From Bacillota bacterium (GTDB lineage: Bacteria > Bacillota > Clostridia > Lachnospirales > Lachnospiraceae): DNA of 14,402 nucleotides. Within the stretch, counting starts at the first letter, position 1, and each line of letters begins with the position of its first letter. The position numbers and the translations under genes are program-made. The stretch is from assembly GCA_023420935.1 (NCBI GenBank), contig JAEZUR010000054.1:1-14402 (forward strand), given 5' to 3'. Of this stretch, positions 7,451 to 14,233 are shown piece by piece. The notes under the pieces are model-generated. The model worked only from the letters and a program-made list of their open reading frames with translations. It did no database searches and was not told where the DNA came from.

Positions 7451-7540
7451 CTCAAACCTCCAAATTATATTTATAATGTAAACTATTAAATCATAATACC
7501 ATATTGAATAAAATAAATAAATAAATTTTTCCAATAATCT

Positions 7541-7576
7541 GTGTACACCTATTATCAATGTGTATCTCCTACACAT
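7541..7576. promoter_or_regulatory. Cluster of GTGTA palindromes, possible operator
   Basis: The stretch has a perfect palindrome GTGTACAC (7541-7548), then a 7-bp inverted repeat ATGTGTA (7558-7564) / TACACAT (7570-7576) around a 5-base centre. It lies about 90-120 bases upstream of the leader peptide in an AT-rich intergenic region. GTGTACACC also occurs outside the element at 6153-6161. A repressor site is possible; no regulator gene is seen in the window. Confidence 0.3.
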
Positions 7577-7725
7577 CTTAAAATTATGTAGACTTTCCTT
7601 TGTGTAAAATTAATTCAATTGAATTGTCTTATTAGGCAATCAATAGTAATGATGCTATACCTAGTTAAGCTTAAAGATATTGAAATATGGCATATAAATG
7701 CAAAATCCACTATGATGAGCTGGAA

Positions 7726-7773
7726 TCGAAACAACGAAGCTCCATGCTACGCATGGATCCTTCGTTGTTTTGA
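7726..7773. repeat. Large hairpin upstream of the relaxase gene
   Basis: A 14-bp outer stem (7726-7739 with 7760-7773, one G-T pair) encloses a second perfect 6-bp stem, CCATGC (7742-7747) / GCATGG (7751-7756), with a 3-base loop. The key outer arm is ACAACGAAG / CTTCGTTGT. It lies about 45 bases left of the candidate oriT hairpin. It could be part of oriT, a lagging-strand priming site, or a bidirectional terminator between the methyltransferase and relaxase units. Confidence 0.6.
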
Positions 7774-7800
7774 TGTGTGGATGATGCAAAAGCGTCGCAG

Positions 7801-7843
7801 ACCCCTCGGAGAGCGAGCAGGGTAGTTGCTGTTTAACTGCCCT
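7801..7843 (+). other. Candidate origin of transfer (oriT)
   Basis: AGGGTAGTT (7819-7827) pairs with AACTGCCCT (7835-7843), one G-T pair, around a 7-base loop. The first arm can instead pair with ACCCCT at 7801-7806, so two hairpins compete. MobV-family relaxases commonly nick near an inverted repeat a short distance upstream of their own gene. This repeat is 138 bases before the relaxase start and is the most GC-rich spot in the gap. No exact nic sequence is recognised. Confidence 0.45.
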
Positions 7844-7876
7844 AGTGAGTTAATACAGATAATCTGAATATTAGAG

Positions 7877-7905
7877 TTGAAAATCATTTTATTAAAAATC
7901 ATAAA
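7877..7905 (+). promoter_or_regulatory. Possible promoter of the relaxase gene
   Basis: TTGAAA (7877-7882), a 17-base spacer and CATAAA (7900-7905) give a weak sigma-70-like promoter ending about 75 bases before the start codon. The surrounding DNA is very AT-rich, so chance matches are common. Confidence 0.3.
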
Positions 7906-7980
7906 AAGTGCTCCTTTTTAAATTCGTCTATCATTTTATTTAATGAAACAAATTAACAAATTTTAAAGGAGGAAATATTT

Positions 7981-9219
7981 ATGGCAAATGTTTGTATTTT
8001 AAGACACCAGGGTCACATAAAATCCAAGATGCATTTTCCGTATCAACATAATTTCAGGACACTGAAAAACTACGGGAACAAAAACATTGATACATCACTT
8101 ACGCATCTTAACACATGTATAGTGAATAATCTGAAAGATGGAGAAACTTATCTTACTGCTTTCAATCGCATGCATGAAAACGGAGAATTTAAAGGGCAGT
8201 TAAAAGTGCAAGGTGCAGTGGATAAGCAAACTAAGTTCATAGATGAATTTTTGATTTACCCACCATATGAGAAAATAACAGAAATGAGTCTTGAGGACCA
8301 AGAGGTATTTTTCAAAAAAGAATTGCAGGCACTCAAAAAGTACTTCCCAGATATGATTATCTTATCAGCTAATGTACACCGTGATGAGGTGTTCCATCCT
8401 CTGGATGAAGAAATGAAAGCTCTTTTTCCCGAAGGGAAAGTAACACCGCATATGCATGTGATAGCAATACCTATAGTCTATGATAAAAAAACGAATTGCA
8501 AGAAAATCTCTATAACAGAATTATGGAAAGGGAAATTCAGCTATCGCAAATTTCAAGATTATATGTATAATTCAGTCGCGAAAGAGTATGGGTTTGACCG
8601 TGGTGAGATGCATGATTTTGGTGAAGCTAAGAAGCATTTGGAAGTCGAAGCCTTTAAGTTAAAGGAAGCAGGAAAATCACTGAAGAAGTTGGAAACAGAA
8701 ATCATTAAGAAAGAACAGGAACTTGCTGAAAGGGCAAAAGATATAGAACCGGAAGAACAAATCAATCTTTTTAATGTTAAAGATGTTATAAAGCAGCAAA
8801 AAGCCATCAACTTAGCATTGAAAATGGAAAAAGATAAGAATACTCTTCTACTGAAAGAAAAAGAAAGCCTAAATCAAACGATAAAAGGTAAAGATGAATT
8901 AATTCTTGTTAAAAACCAAGAAATTCAAAATCAGCAGGAGAAACTCTCTGAAATAAAGAAAGAGTTATCTATGGAAAAGGATAAGACCAACGACATTCTG
9001 AATATTAAGGTATCAGATGCAAGCCTACGTCAGGTTTATCTTGATGAAGCCAAGCAGAAAATCAAATTGTATGACGTTCTGGTACGAATCATTAAAGACT
9101 TCTTACCAGAATTGATAAAGGCATCTCCTAAGTTTATTCGTGAAGTATTGAATCACAATATTCTCCACAAAGAAGATTTACCAGGAGAACATGAAAACAA
9201 TCGCCATAAGGGCAGATAA
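7981..9219 (+). CDS. MobV/Pre-family relaxase
   Basis: The 412-residue protein matches the MobM/Pre relaxase family. Near the N-terminus YQHNFRTLKNYGNKNIDTSLTHLN aligns with the MobM segment holding the nucleophile, so His23 is the likely catalytic residue (MobM uses His22). The metal-binding motif is split: VHRDE with His133, then TPHMH with His157 and His159. About 18 residues separate the two halves, where MobM-type proteins run HxDExxPHMH. From about residue 215 to 345 the sequence is rich in Lys/Glu/Leu heptads and predicts a long coiled coil. The start has a near-perfect Shine-Dalgarno (AAAGGAGG, 7965-7972). The enzyme would nick oriT and lead one strand into a recipient, using a helper conjugation system. 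Downstream lies the integrase gene after 101 bp. Confidence 0.87.
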   Translation: MANVCILRHQGHIKSKMHFPYQHNFRTLKNYGNKNIDTSLTHLNTCIVNNLKDGETYLTAFNRMHENGEFKGQLKVQGAVDKQTKFIDEFLIYPPYEKITEMSLEDQEVFFKKELQALKKYFPDMIILSANVHRDEVFHPLDEEMKALFPEGKVTPHMHVIAIPIVYDKKTNCKKISITELWKGKFSYRKFQDYMYNSVAKEYGFDRGEMHDFGEAKKHLEVEAFKLKEAGKSLKKLETEIIKKEQELAERAKDIEPEEQINLFNVKDVIKQQKAINLALKMEKDKNTLLLKEKESLNQTIKGKDELILVKNQEIQNQQEKLSEIKKELSMEKDKTNDILNIKVSDASLRQVYLDEAKQKIKLYDVLVRIIKDFLPELIKASPKFIREVLNHNILHKEDLPGEHENNRHKGR

Positions 9220-9320
9220 GCAACTATTAACAATGATAAGGCAGAATTAATAATCAGACTCTCTGAATCAAAGAAAAACTATAACAAACAGAAGCCTTTT
9301 TTCGGAAGAAGGGTTTCACT

Positions 9321-10553
9321 ATGTTAAATTTTGAGAAAATGTTGAAAGAAGCAATTAGTCGTGATATCCTAAGCGTATCAGAAGTGGATGATATGTTAAA
9401 GATGACACGTAAAAAATTAGTAGAACAAAAGCATCCATATGCAATTAATAGCCGTACCAATGGCAGAGTAATTACTACAGTAAGGGAGGATGGCAAGCTT
9501 AAGCAGATATCCGCAGTAACCATGGAAGATATGCTTGATAAACTGTATCTGTTTTACTTCGAAAACAAGAAGAACTTGACCTTAAATGATTTGTTCCCAG
9601 AATGGAAATCAGAACGTCTAAAGGACAAGAGCCTTAATATTAAAACTGTCAGACGGGATAATGAACATTGGAATAAGTATTACAAAGACCATTCCATCAT
9701 TCATGTGCCGATTTCAAAGGTCACATCCAAGATGCTGAATGATTTCTTTGATGCTACCATTACCAAATTTAATCTCTCTAACAGAGAATACAACAACATG
9801 AAAAGCATAATGATTGCTTTATTGCGGATTGCTATCGATGAAGAGATTATCGTGGAAAATCCAATGAATGGAATCTATATCAAGGCAAAATTCCGTGCAG
9901 TTAGAAAGAAAACTGACGGTTCCAAGTTGTATCTGAATGATGAATTTGATGCTTTAGATACGCATCTTGAAAAGGAAAGTACGATTGAAGCATTATGCAT
10001 TCAGCTTATGTTCCAACTTGGTGTTCGTATCGGAGAAGGTGTAGCTCTTAAATTCTCTGATATCGAATACGGAAAAATAGCAATTCAAAGGATGGAAGAA
10101 AAGGTACTTGTCTTTGATGGAAAGAATTTCAAGAGTGCCGGAGTCCAGATAGTAGAACATCTGAAAAAGGAAAATGACTCGGAATACCGCTTTATTTCTC
10201 TTACTGATGTAGCAAAGGAAATCATAAGTAAGGCTAGAGAGCTTAATCCAGAAGGTGAATTTATCTTTGAAAGAAATGGTGAGCGAATAACTGCTAGAGC
10301 TGTGACCTATTGGCTTAGTAAATATTGCAGAGATGCAGGAATTACATACAAAAGTCCTCATTGCACAAGAAGGACTACTGCAAGCCGCTTGAGTACGGAA
10401 GGAATGCCCTTGGATAAGATAAGGGATATTCTCGGACAAGTCGATGAAAGTACTACTCTTAGTTATATATACAATCCCAATACCGAACAAGAGAACTTAG
10501 ACATTATGAATAGGGCTCTGAATAGTAGCAATAAAAAGAACAAGAAAAAGTAG
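9321..10553 (+). CDS. int: Tyrosine site-specific integrase of the element
   Basis: A 410-residue tyrosine recombinase of the Tn916 Int / phage-integrase type. An N-terminal arm-binding region covers about residues 1-85, a SAM-like core-binding domain about 88-185, and the catalytic domain 200-395. Visible catalytic residues are Arg236 (LGVRIGEG), His347 and Arg350 (SPHCTRRT), and Tyr382 (TTLSYIYN), nine residues after position 373. Position 373 is Gln where His or Trp is usual (LGQVDESTT for LGHxxxxTT). A GAAGAAGGG ribosome site precedes the ATG. The stop codon overlaps the first GTGCACATA motif, and the gene ends 59 bp before the tRNA-side att repeat, the classic position. It should integrate and excise the element at tRNA-Gly. 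Confidence 0.92.
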   Translation: MLNFEKMLKEAISRDILSVSEVDDMLKMTRKKLVEQKHPYAINSRTNGRVITTVREDGKLKQISAVTMEDMLDKLYLFYFENKKNLTLNDLFPEWKSERLKDKSLNIKTVRRDNEHWNKYYKDHSIIHVPISKVTSKMLNDFFDATITKFNLSNREYNNMKSIMIALLRIAIDEEIIVENPMNGIYIKAKFRAVRKKTDGSKLYLNDEFDALDTHLEKESTIEALCIQLMFQLGVRIGEGVALKFSDIEYGKIAIQRMEEKVLVFDGKNFKSAGVQIVEHLKKENDSEYRFISLTDVAKEIISKARELNPEGEFIFERNGERITARAVTYWLSKYCRDAGITYKSPHCTRRTTASRLSTEGMPLDKIRDILGQVDESTTLSYIYNPNTEQENLDIMNRALNSSNKKNKKK

Positions 10554-10572
10554 TGCACATACGGTGCACATA
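10553..10572 (+). repeat. Paired GTGCACATA motifs, right end of the element
   Basis: GTGCACATA occurs at 10553-10561 and 10564-10572, 11 bases (one helical turn) apart. The first copy begins in the last base of the integrase stop codon. The pair matches the one at 6437-6457 in sequence and orientation, as expected for integrase arm sites. Confidence 0.6.
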
Positions 10573-10582
10573 TCAGCGCAAC

Positions 10583-10610
10583 AAAAAATCCCTTGAAAAT
10601 CAAGGGATTT
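10583..10610 (-). terminator. Element-borne replacement terminator for tRNA-Gly
   Basis: On the minus strand a 10-bp stem, AAATCCCTTG (10610-10601) and CAAGGGATTT (10595-10586), with a 5-base loop is followed by TTTTTTG. It begins five bases after the tRNA 3' end. It lies inside the element, so it substitutes for the original terminator now at 6305-6341. It could also work weakly in the other direction behind the integrase. Confidence 0.8.
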
Positions 10611-10612
10611 CG

Positions 10613-10636
10613 TAAGCACGAGACGGGATTCGAACC
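10613..10636 (-). repeat. Proximal attachment-site repeat inside tRNA-Gly
   Basis: Perfect 24-base match to 6357-6380. It covers the T-loop and acceptor strand of the functional tRNA plus the three bases after it. The crossover must lie within it, so the tRNA is rebuilt intact on integration. Confidence 0.9.
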
Positions 10637-10686
10637 CGCGACCCTCGCCTTGGCAAGGCGATACTCCACCACTGAGCCACTCGTGC
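10615..10686 (-). tRNA. tRNA-Gly (anticodon GCC)
   Basis: The minus strand folds into a complete cloverleaf. The acceptor stem is GCACGAG/CTCGTGC with a U discriminator. The D-arm is GCTC/GAGT, the anticodon stem TCGCC/GGCGA with loop TTGCCAA (anticodon GCC), and the T-arm GCGGG/CCCGT with loop TTCGAAT. CCA is not encoded. It reads GGC and GGU glycine codons. It has its own promoter about 36 bases upstream and is the integration target of the mobile element. Confidence 0.97.
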
Positions 10687-10707
10687 ATGTATTATTTTCT
10701 CGTTCTG

Positions 10708-10726
10708 TTCTTGCCGAACGCAAGAA
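10708..10726 (-). other. Hairpin in the tRNA-Gly 5' leader
   Basis: TTCTTGC (10708-10714) and GCAAGAA (10720-10726) form a perfect 7-bp stem with a 5-base loop. It sits at the very start of the predicted transcript, before the mature tRNA 5' end. It may protect the precursor or guide RNase P processing. Confidence 0.4.
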
Positions 10727-10728
10727 TT

Positions 10729-10757
10729 ATTGTACTAAATATATTATTGTTTGTCAA
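10729..10757 (-). promoter_or_regulatory. Strong sigma-70 promoter of tRNA-Gly
   Basis: On the minus strand a perfect -35 box TTGACA (10757-10752) is followed by a 17-base spacer and a near-perfect -10 box TACAAT (10734-10729). Transcription would begin about 10722, some 36 bases before the tRNA. Confidence 0.88.
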
Positions 10758-10783
10758 CAGAAAAATGATATTTTCTCATAAAA

Positions 10784-10827
10784 AAATTCAAGCAGATTTA
10801 GACATTCCTTCCTAGTCTAAATCTGCT
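10784..10827 (-). terminator. Terminator of the flavodiiron operon
   Basis: A perfect 13-bp stem, AGCAGATTTAGAC (10791-10803) and GTCTAAATCTGCT (10815-10827), with an 11-base loop. On the minus strand it is followed by TGAATTTTTTTATG. It lies about 54 bases after the stop of the DUF438 gene and separates the operon from the tRNA promoter. Confidence 0.92.
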
Positions 10828-10880
10828 CTATATCATTCCCGCTTCGTAATTATATTACTGAACTATGAATTATAAACTCA

Positions 10881-12128
10881 TCAATCTTCCGACATCAATC
10901 GCTTCTCGCCACTGATCTCTTGAATTGGCTTAATATTCTGAGTTACTTCCATGACACCAAGGAATTCACCTTCTGCATTACGAACTGCATAATAACGAAT
11001 ATATACATACATGTCTTTCATCTTGATCCAGAAATCTTCATGGTCTTTCACACCAGACTTTAGTTCTACCACAATTTGTTCCACAATATGAACACTTGCT
11101 GGTGGGTGACAGTTCTTTACTTCCCGTCCGATAATTGTTTTTGGTCTTGGGAAGATTCTCTCTGTACCCTGAGTAAAGTATTTTACAATTCCATCTTTAT
11201 CCACAAAAGTGATATCTAAAGGAAGTGTATTTAACATAGCATTGGCCTCTTCTGGGGTTAACATTCCAGCGTCAAAATGAATCAATTCTCCATCAGAATC
11301 ATTTGGTTGGCTTTCCTTTAAATCCTCTTTCGCCTTTTCCTCTACATTTACTCGGACTGGCTTCCATGTTCCCTTAGGCATAACTAAGGTATATCCAATT
11401 TCCTCACTGGATTCCATAATACGAACCCATTCGTCTTCTGCCAGAGTTTCCATAACCATTGGAAATAGTATATTCTCTTCTTTAAAAATCATTTCACGAA
11501 CACGATTATCTAGTTCCTTTACCTTTAACACAAGCTCCTCTGTAGAGGACGACTTTTCATCTGCAAGGATCTTTAAAAGTGCTTTCAAGTCATCTCTAAT
11601 CTCGTCATCTACGCCCCACATTACCTTTGGAGGTGCTGTAATGCCGTACTTTTCCATATAGGGAAATAATAAATTCTCTTTTCTAGAGTAGTGTTTATCA
11701 ATTTCCCATAATAACTTTAAACTCTCTAGTAAACCCTCTCGAGTTTCCTTAGTATCATTGGCTTGTAACTTTTCAAGGTCTACAATGATTCGCTCACTTA
11801 ATAATTTCTCGATTTCCCGATTTTCTAATTGGAACGTATGAACCGGGTGCCCTGGAATATCCTTTGGATCTTCTGGTCGATGAATCTCTTCGATGGAACC
11901 TTTAAACACTGCTGCGTGTACATCACATAGATTTTGAATTTCTTCGACCTTCATTCCTTCCATAACAAGTGCTTGCTCCATCTCAGCAATTTCTTTGGAA
12001 GAGATTCCTTGAATCAAATGTTCGAATCGTGGCTTTACTTCTTCCACAGTTTTTCCATTGTGTAACTCTGTAATTAGCTCTTTTAGAACCTTCTGACGAA
12101 ACTCTCGATTATTAATCATTTCACTCAT
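10881..12128 (-). CDS. DUF438-hemerythrin-PAS domain protein
   Basis: The 415-residue protein has three parts. The N-terminal DUF438 domain (about residues 8-85) includes LCDVHAAVFKGSIEEIHRPEDP. The hemerythrin-like four-helix domain (about 90-230) includes IPGHPVHTF, HYSRKENLLFPYMEK and EEMIFKEENILFP-like segments. The C-terminal PAS domain (about 300-405) includes DITFVDKDGIVKYF, NCHPPASVHIVE and GEFLGVMEVTQNI. Members of this family sense or handle diatomic gases or iron, but the precise role is unsettled. Compared with RIC in the same operon, two ligand histidines appear replaced (VDDEIR, MIFKEEN). It is the last gene of the fprA-ric operon, 50 bp after ric, with AAAGGATG as ribosome site. 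Its company points to nitric oxide or oxygen stress. Confidence 0.87.
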   Translation of the reverse strand: MSEMINNREFRQKVLKELITELHNGKTVEEVKPRFEHLIQGISSKEIAEMEQALVMEGMKVEEIQNLCDVHAAVFKGSIEEIHRPEDPKDIPGHPVHTFQLENREIEKLLSERIIVDLEKLQANDTKETREGLLESLKLLWEIDKHYSRKENLLFPYMEKYGITAPPKVMWGVDDEIRDDLKALLKILADEKSSSTEELVLKVKELDNRVREMIFKEENILFPMVMETLAEDEWVRIMESSEEIGYTLVMPKGTWKPVRVNVEEKAKEDLKESQPNDSDGELIHFDAGMLTPEEANAMLNTLPLDITFVDKDGIVKYFTQGTERIFPRPKTIIGREVKNCHPPASVHIVEQIVVELKSGVKDHEDFWIKMKDMYVYIRYYAVRNAEGEFLGVMEVTQNIKPIQEISGEKRLMSED

Positions 12129-12178
12129 CGTATCACATCCTTTTCTATCATTTTCATTCTTTTCATAAAATGCCCAAA

Positions 12179-12886
12179 TTAACTATTCACTATAATGTCC
12201 AAACTGCGGAATAATATGTTATTTTCTTTATGAATATGCTCAAATAAATCAGCCTCAAGATCTTGCAATTTAGAAAATGTTCGACGATATGTTCCACAAC
12301 CGTCCTCTGGTACTGCATAATCGTTGGTTATCTTTCTGAGTTCTTTTAATATATCCCCAGCTCCATCATGTTCTGCCTCTGTTTCTGCTACTTGTTCTTT
12401 TATCTTATCTAGTAATTCAGGGGAGGGACTCTTGTCATATTCTTTTATCATAGGGAATAAGATTTCCTCTTCCTTTATCAGATGCTGTTCCAATTCCATC
12501 TCTAGACTTCGAACTAGCTTATGAATCTGAAAAAGTTCTTTATGATTTGGACCATGCACTTTTAGAATTTTAGTTGCCAATTCACTAATCTCTGGCAATA
12601 TTGCTTTGGTAAATACATGGTGTGGCATAATAAAAGAGTCGATTAATTCTGTGGAAGATATTTCTCTAAGATCCACATCCTTCGGATATTTCTGCAAGTC
12701 TTCATAGGTTTCATCTAATTTACCAAGAAGCACCTCTTCTTTTAAGTTTTGCTCACTAATTGCTTCCGATAATGGTCTATGTCCACCACAACAAAAATCA
12801 ATACGATATTCCTTGAAAATGTCACTTGCCTTTGGCATAATTGCTACGATCTCACCTAAACTTTGATTGCTATTAAAATGGTTCAT
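12179..12886 (-). CDS. ric: Iron-sulfur cluster repair di-iron protein (RIC/ScdA/YtfE family)
   Basis: This 235-residue protein has the two-domain RIC architecture. The N-terminal ScdA_N/DUF542 domain (about residues 5-60) carries the signature YRIDFCCGGHRPL with its Cys-Cys pair. The hemerythrin-like domain (about 75-232) has all expected di-iron ligands: MPHHVF, EQHLIKEEEILFP, EAEHDGAG and FEHIHKENNILF. Family members donate iron to damaged Fe-S clusters after nitric oxide or peroxide exposure. The length is normal for the family, and the start has GGAGG seven to eleven bases upstream. It lies 26 bp after fprA, too close for a separate strong promoter, so co-transcription with the flavodiiron gene is likely. 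Confidence 0.94.
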   Translation of the reverse strand: MNHFNSNQSLGEIVAIMPKASDIFKEYRIDFCCGGHRPLSEAISEQNLKEEVLLGKLDETYEDLQKYPKDVDLREISSTELIDSFIMPHHVFTKAILPEISELATKILKVHGPNHKELFQIHKLVRSLEMELEQHLIKEEEILFPMIKEYDKSPSPELLDKIKEQVAETEAEHDGAGDILKELRKITNDYAVPEDGCGTYRRTFSKLQDLEADLFEHIHKENNILFRSLDIIVNS

Positions 12887-12912
12887 AATGAATCCTCCTT
12901 TTATTGAATCGA

Positions 12913-14142
12913 TTATTTTGTTAACACTAATTCTCCAAATACTCTACCTGCTTCTTCCGAATCTTTTATATATTCCTCTGCAGTAAATCGAACTCTGAGT
13001 GGGAAGATTGGGGTACCCACTCCAAGACTCTTAATTAAGTACTTCTGATCCACCACAGTAAAACCTATTTTCTCTAAATAGTCTTCTACATGAGTGATTC
13101 CTTCACCACTCCAGCCATATGAACCAAAGGCTGCTGCAGGTTTGTGTTGCATCTCTTCTCCATCTAGTAATTTTAGTAATTCTTCCATGTTTCCAACCAT
13201 ATCACCATACTTGGTTGAACTTCCCGCAAGAACACCATCACTCTCAAGAATTCGTTGCTTTACTTCTGCCAAATCTGCATTTCTTAGATTAAATATACTA
13301 GTCTGTACTCCAGCTTCTTCTAATCCTTTTGATAATTTGTCTGCAATCTTTCCAGTATTACCAGTCATGGTTGCATACACAATCACTACATTTTTTGTAC
13401 CACCTTCCTCTGAAATTGCACTCAACTCATCATAAAGTCCAATGAATTTCTCTGGGTTTTCATTTAGAATATAACCGTGGGATGGGGCAATGGTACTTAT
13501 TTCTATATTTTTAATTTTATCTAACATTGCTCTCACATATGGTCTATGAGGAGCCATAATCAAGCTATAATAAACTTTAAAATCCTCTTCGTATTCTTGT
13601 TTCGCAATACTATTTAATAATTCGTAATTTGCAATGTGCGTACTAAAAATATCGCAAGAAAATAATGTTTTATCTTCTACCGCATACGTTATCATAGTCT
13701 CTTCCGTATGAAGATATGGAGTTTCAAAAAACTGTAATGTCTTACCGCCAATATCAAGAGTATCTCCATCTTCAATGGTATGAAATTCTCTCTTGTGTAA
13801 TTTGAACATATCTTTTAATAATCCTTCTGCTATCTTGGTACATACAATCTTTGCATTTGGAGCCTTGGCCGCCAATGCAGGCAGTGCCCCTGCATGATCT
13901 GGTTCTACGTGATTGATTACGATATACTCAATCTTTGCCGGATCAATTAACTTACTTAAATTCTCTACATACTCTCTTCCATAAGCGATATCAACCGTGT
14001 CAATTACGGTAGGTTTCTCCGTATTTAATAGATAACTATTATAGGTTGTTCCTTTTTCTAAGATTAGTCTGTGAAATGGTACCTTTCTATCATCTACTTT
14101 TCCAATCCAGGATATGTTATTTGCAATGTTTAATGTTTCCAT
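12913..14142 (-). CDS. fprA: A-type flavodiiron protein (NO/O2 reductase)
   Basis: A 409-residue A-type flavodiiron protein. The metallo-beta-lactamase domain (about 1-248) binds the di-iron site through His78, Glu80, Asp82 and His83 (NHVEPDH), His145 (YLHTEE), Asp164 (CDIF) and His222 (APSHG). The flavodoxin domain (about 250-400) has the FMN loop ATMTGNTGKIA and GSSTKYGDMVGNMEELL. Such enzymes reduce O2 to water or NO to N2O in the cytoplasm of anaerobes, with electrons from rubredoxin or a related carrier. No rubredoxin gene is in the window. Nothing is fused at the C-terminus, so it is the minimal class. The start has AAGGAGG upstream. It is the first gene of the operon and is preceded by a likely regulated promoter at 14234-14276. 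Confidence 0.95.
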   Translation of the reverse strand: METLNIANNISWIGKVDDRKVPFHRLILEKGTTYNSYLLNTEKPTVIDTVDIAYGREYVENLSKLIDPAKIEYIVINHVEPDHAGALPALAAKAPNAKIVCTKIAEGLLKDMFKLHKREFHTIEDGDTLDIGGKTLQFFETPYLHTEETMITYAVEDKTLFSCDIFSTHIANYELLNSIAKQEYEEDFKVYYSLIMAPHRPYVRAMLDKIKNIEISTIAPSHGYILNENPEKFIGLYDELSAISEEGGTKNVVIVYATMTGNTGKIADKLSKGLEEAGVQTSIFNLRNADLAEVKQRILESDGVLAGSSTKYGDMVGNMEELLKLLDGEEMQHKPAAAFGSYGWSGEGITHVEDYLEKIGFTVVDQKYLIKSLGVGTPIFPLRVRFTAEEYIKDSEEAGRVFGELVLTK

Positions 14143-14233
14143 AAACGATTCCTCCTTATAAGGTGTTATTTTGTTATTATTGTTAATTTGTTAATTTATC
14201 ATTTATTTTTATTGATTTCCTTAACCTAGGCAT

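Larger units (their letters stand above)
6357..10636. mobile_element. Integrative and mobilizable element (IME) in tRNA-Gly
   Basis: The element is bounded by a 24-bp perfect direct repeat (6357-6380 and 10613-10636). The repeat equals the T-arm to acceptor part of tRNA-Gly(GCC) plus three bases beyond the tRNA. The period is 4256 bp. It encodes a tyrosine integrase whose gene ends 59 bp from the tRNA-side repeat, a MobV-type relaxase, and a methyltransferase as cargo. Paired GTGCACATA motifs lie just inside both ends. There is no coupling protein and no type IV secretion gene, so transfer would need a helper element; that follows from the known biology of IMEs. No excisionase gene was found. 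The intact ORFs and perfect repeat suggest a recent or still functional insertion. Confidence 0.87.

Noticed and set aside
7451..7576. A longer, 62-codon version of the leader ORF
   Set aside because: The extra N-terminal part lies over AT-rich promoter-like DNA with no ribosome site; the strong GGAGG selects the internal ATG at 7450.
7619..7825. A 68-codon ORF before the relaxase
   Set aside because: It begins with TTG without a ribosome site and its second half is the nested hairpin and oriT candidate, so the sequence is explained by DNA structure.
9993..10490. A 165-codon minus-strand ORF
   Set aside because: It is antisense to the conserved catalytic domain of the integrase and shows no recognisable domain.
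10593..10781. A 62-codon plus-strand ORF and two minus-strand ORFs across the tRNA
   Set aside because: They run through the tRNA-Gly gene and its promoter; the tRNA cloverleaf is perfect and such ORFs are common tRNA artefacts.
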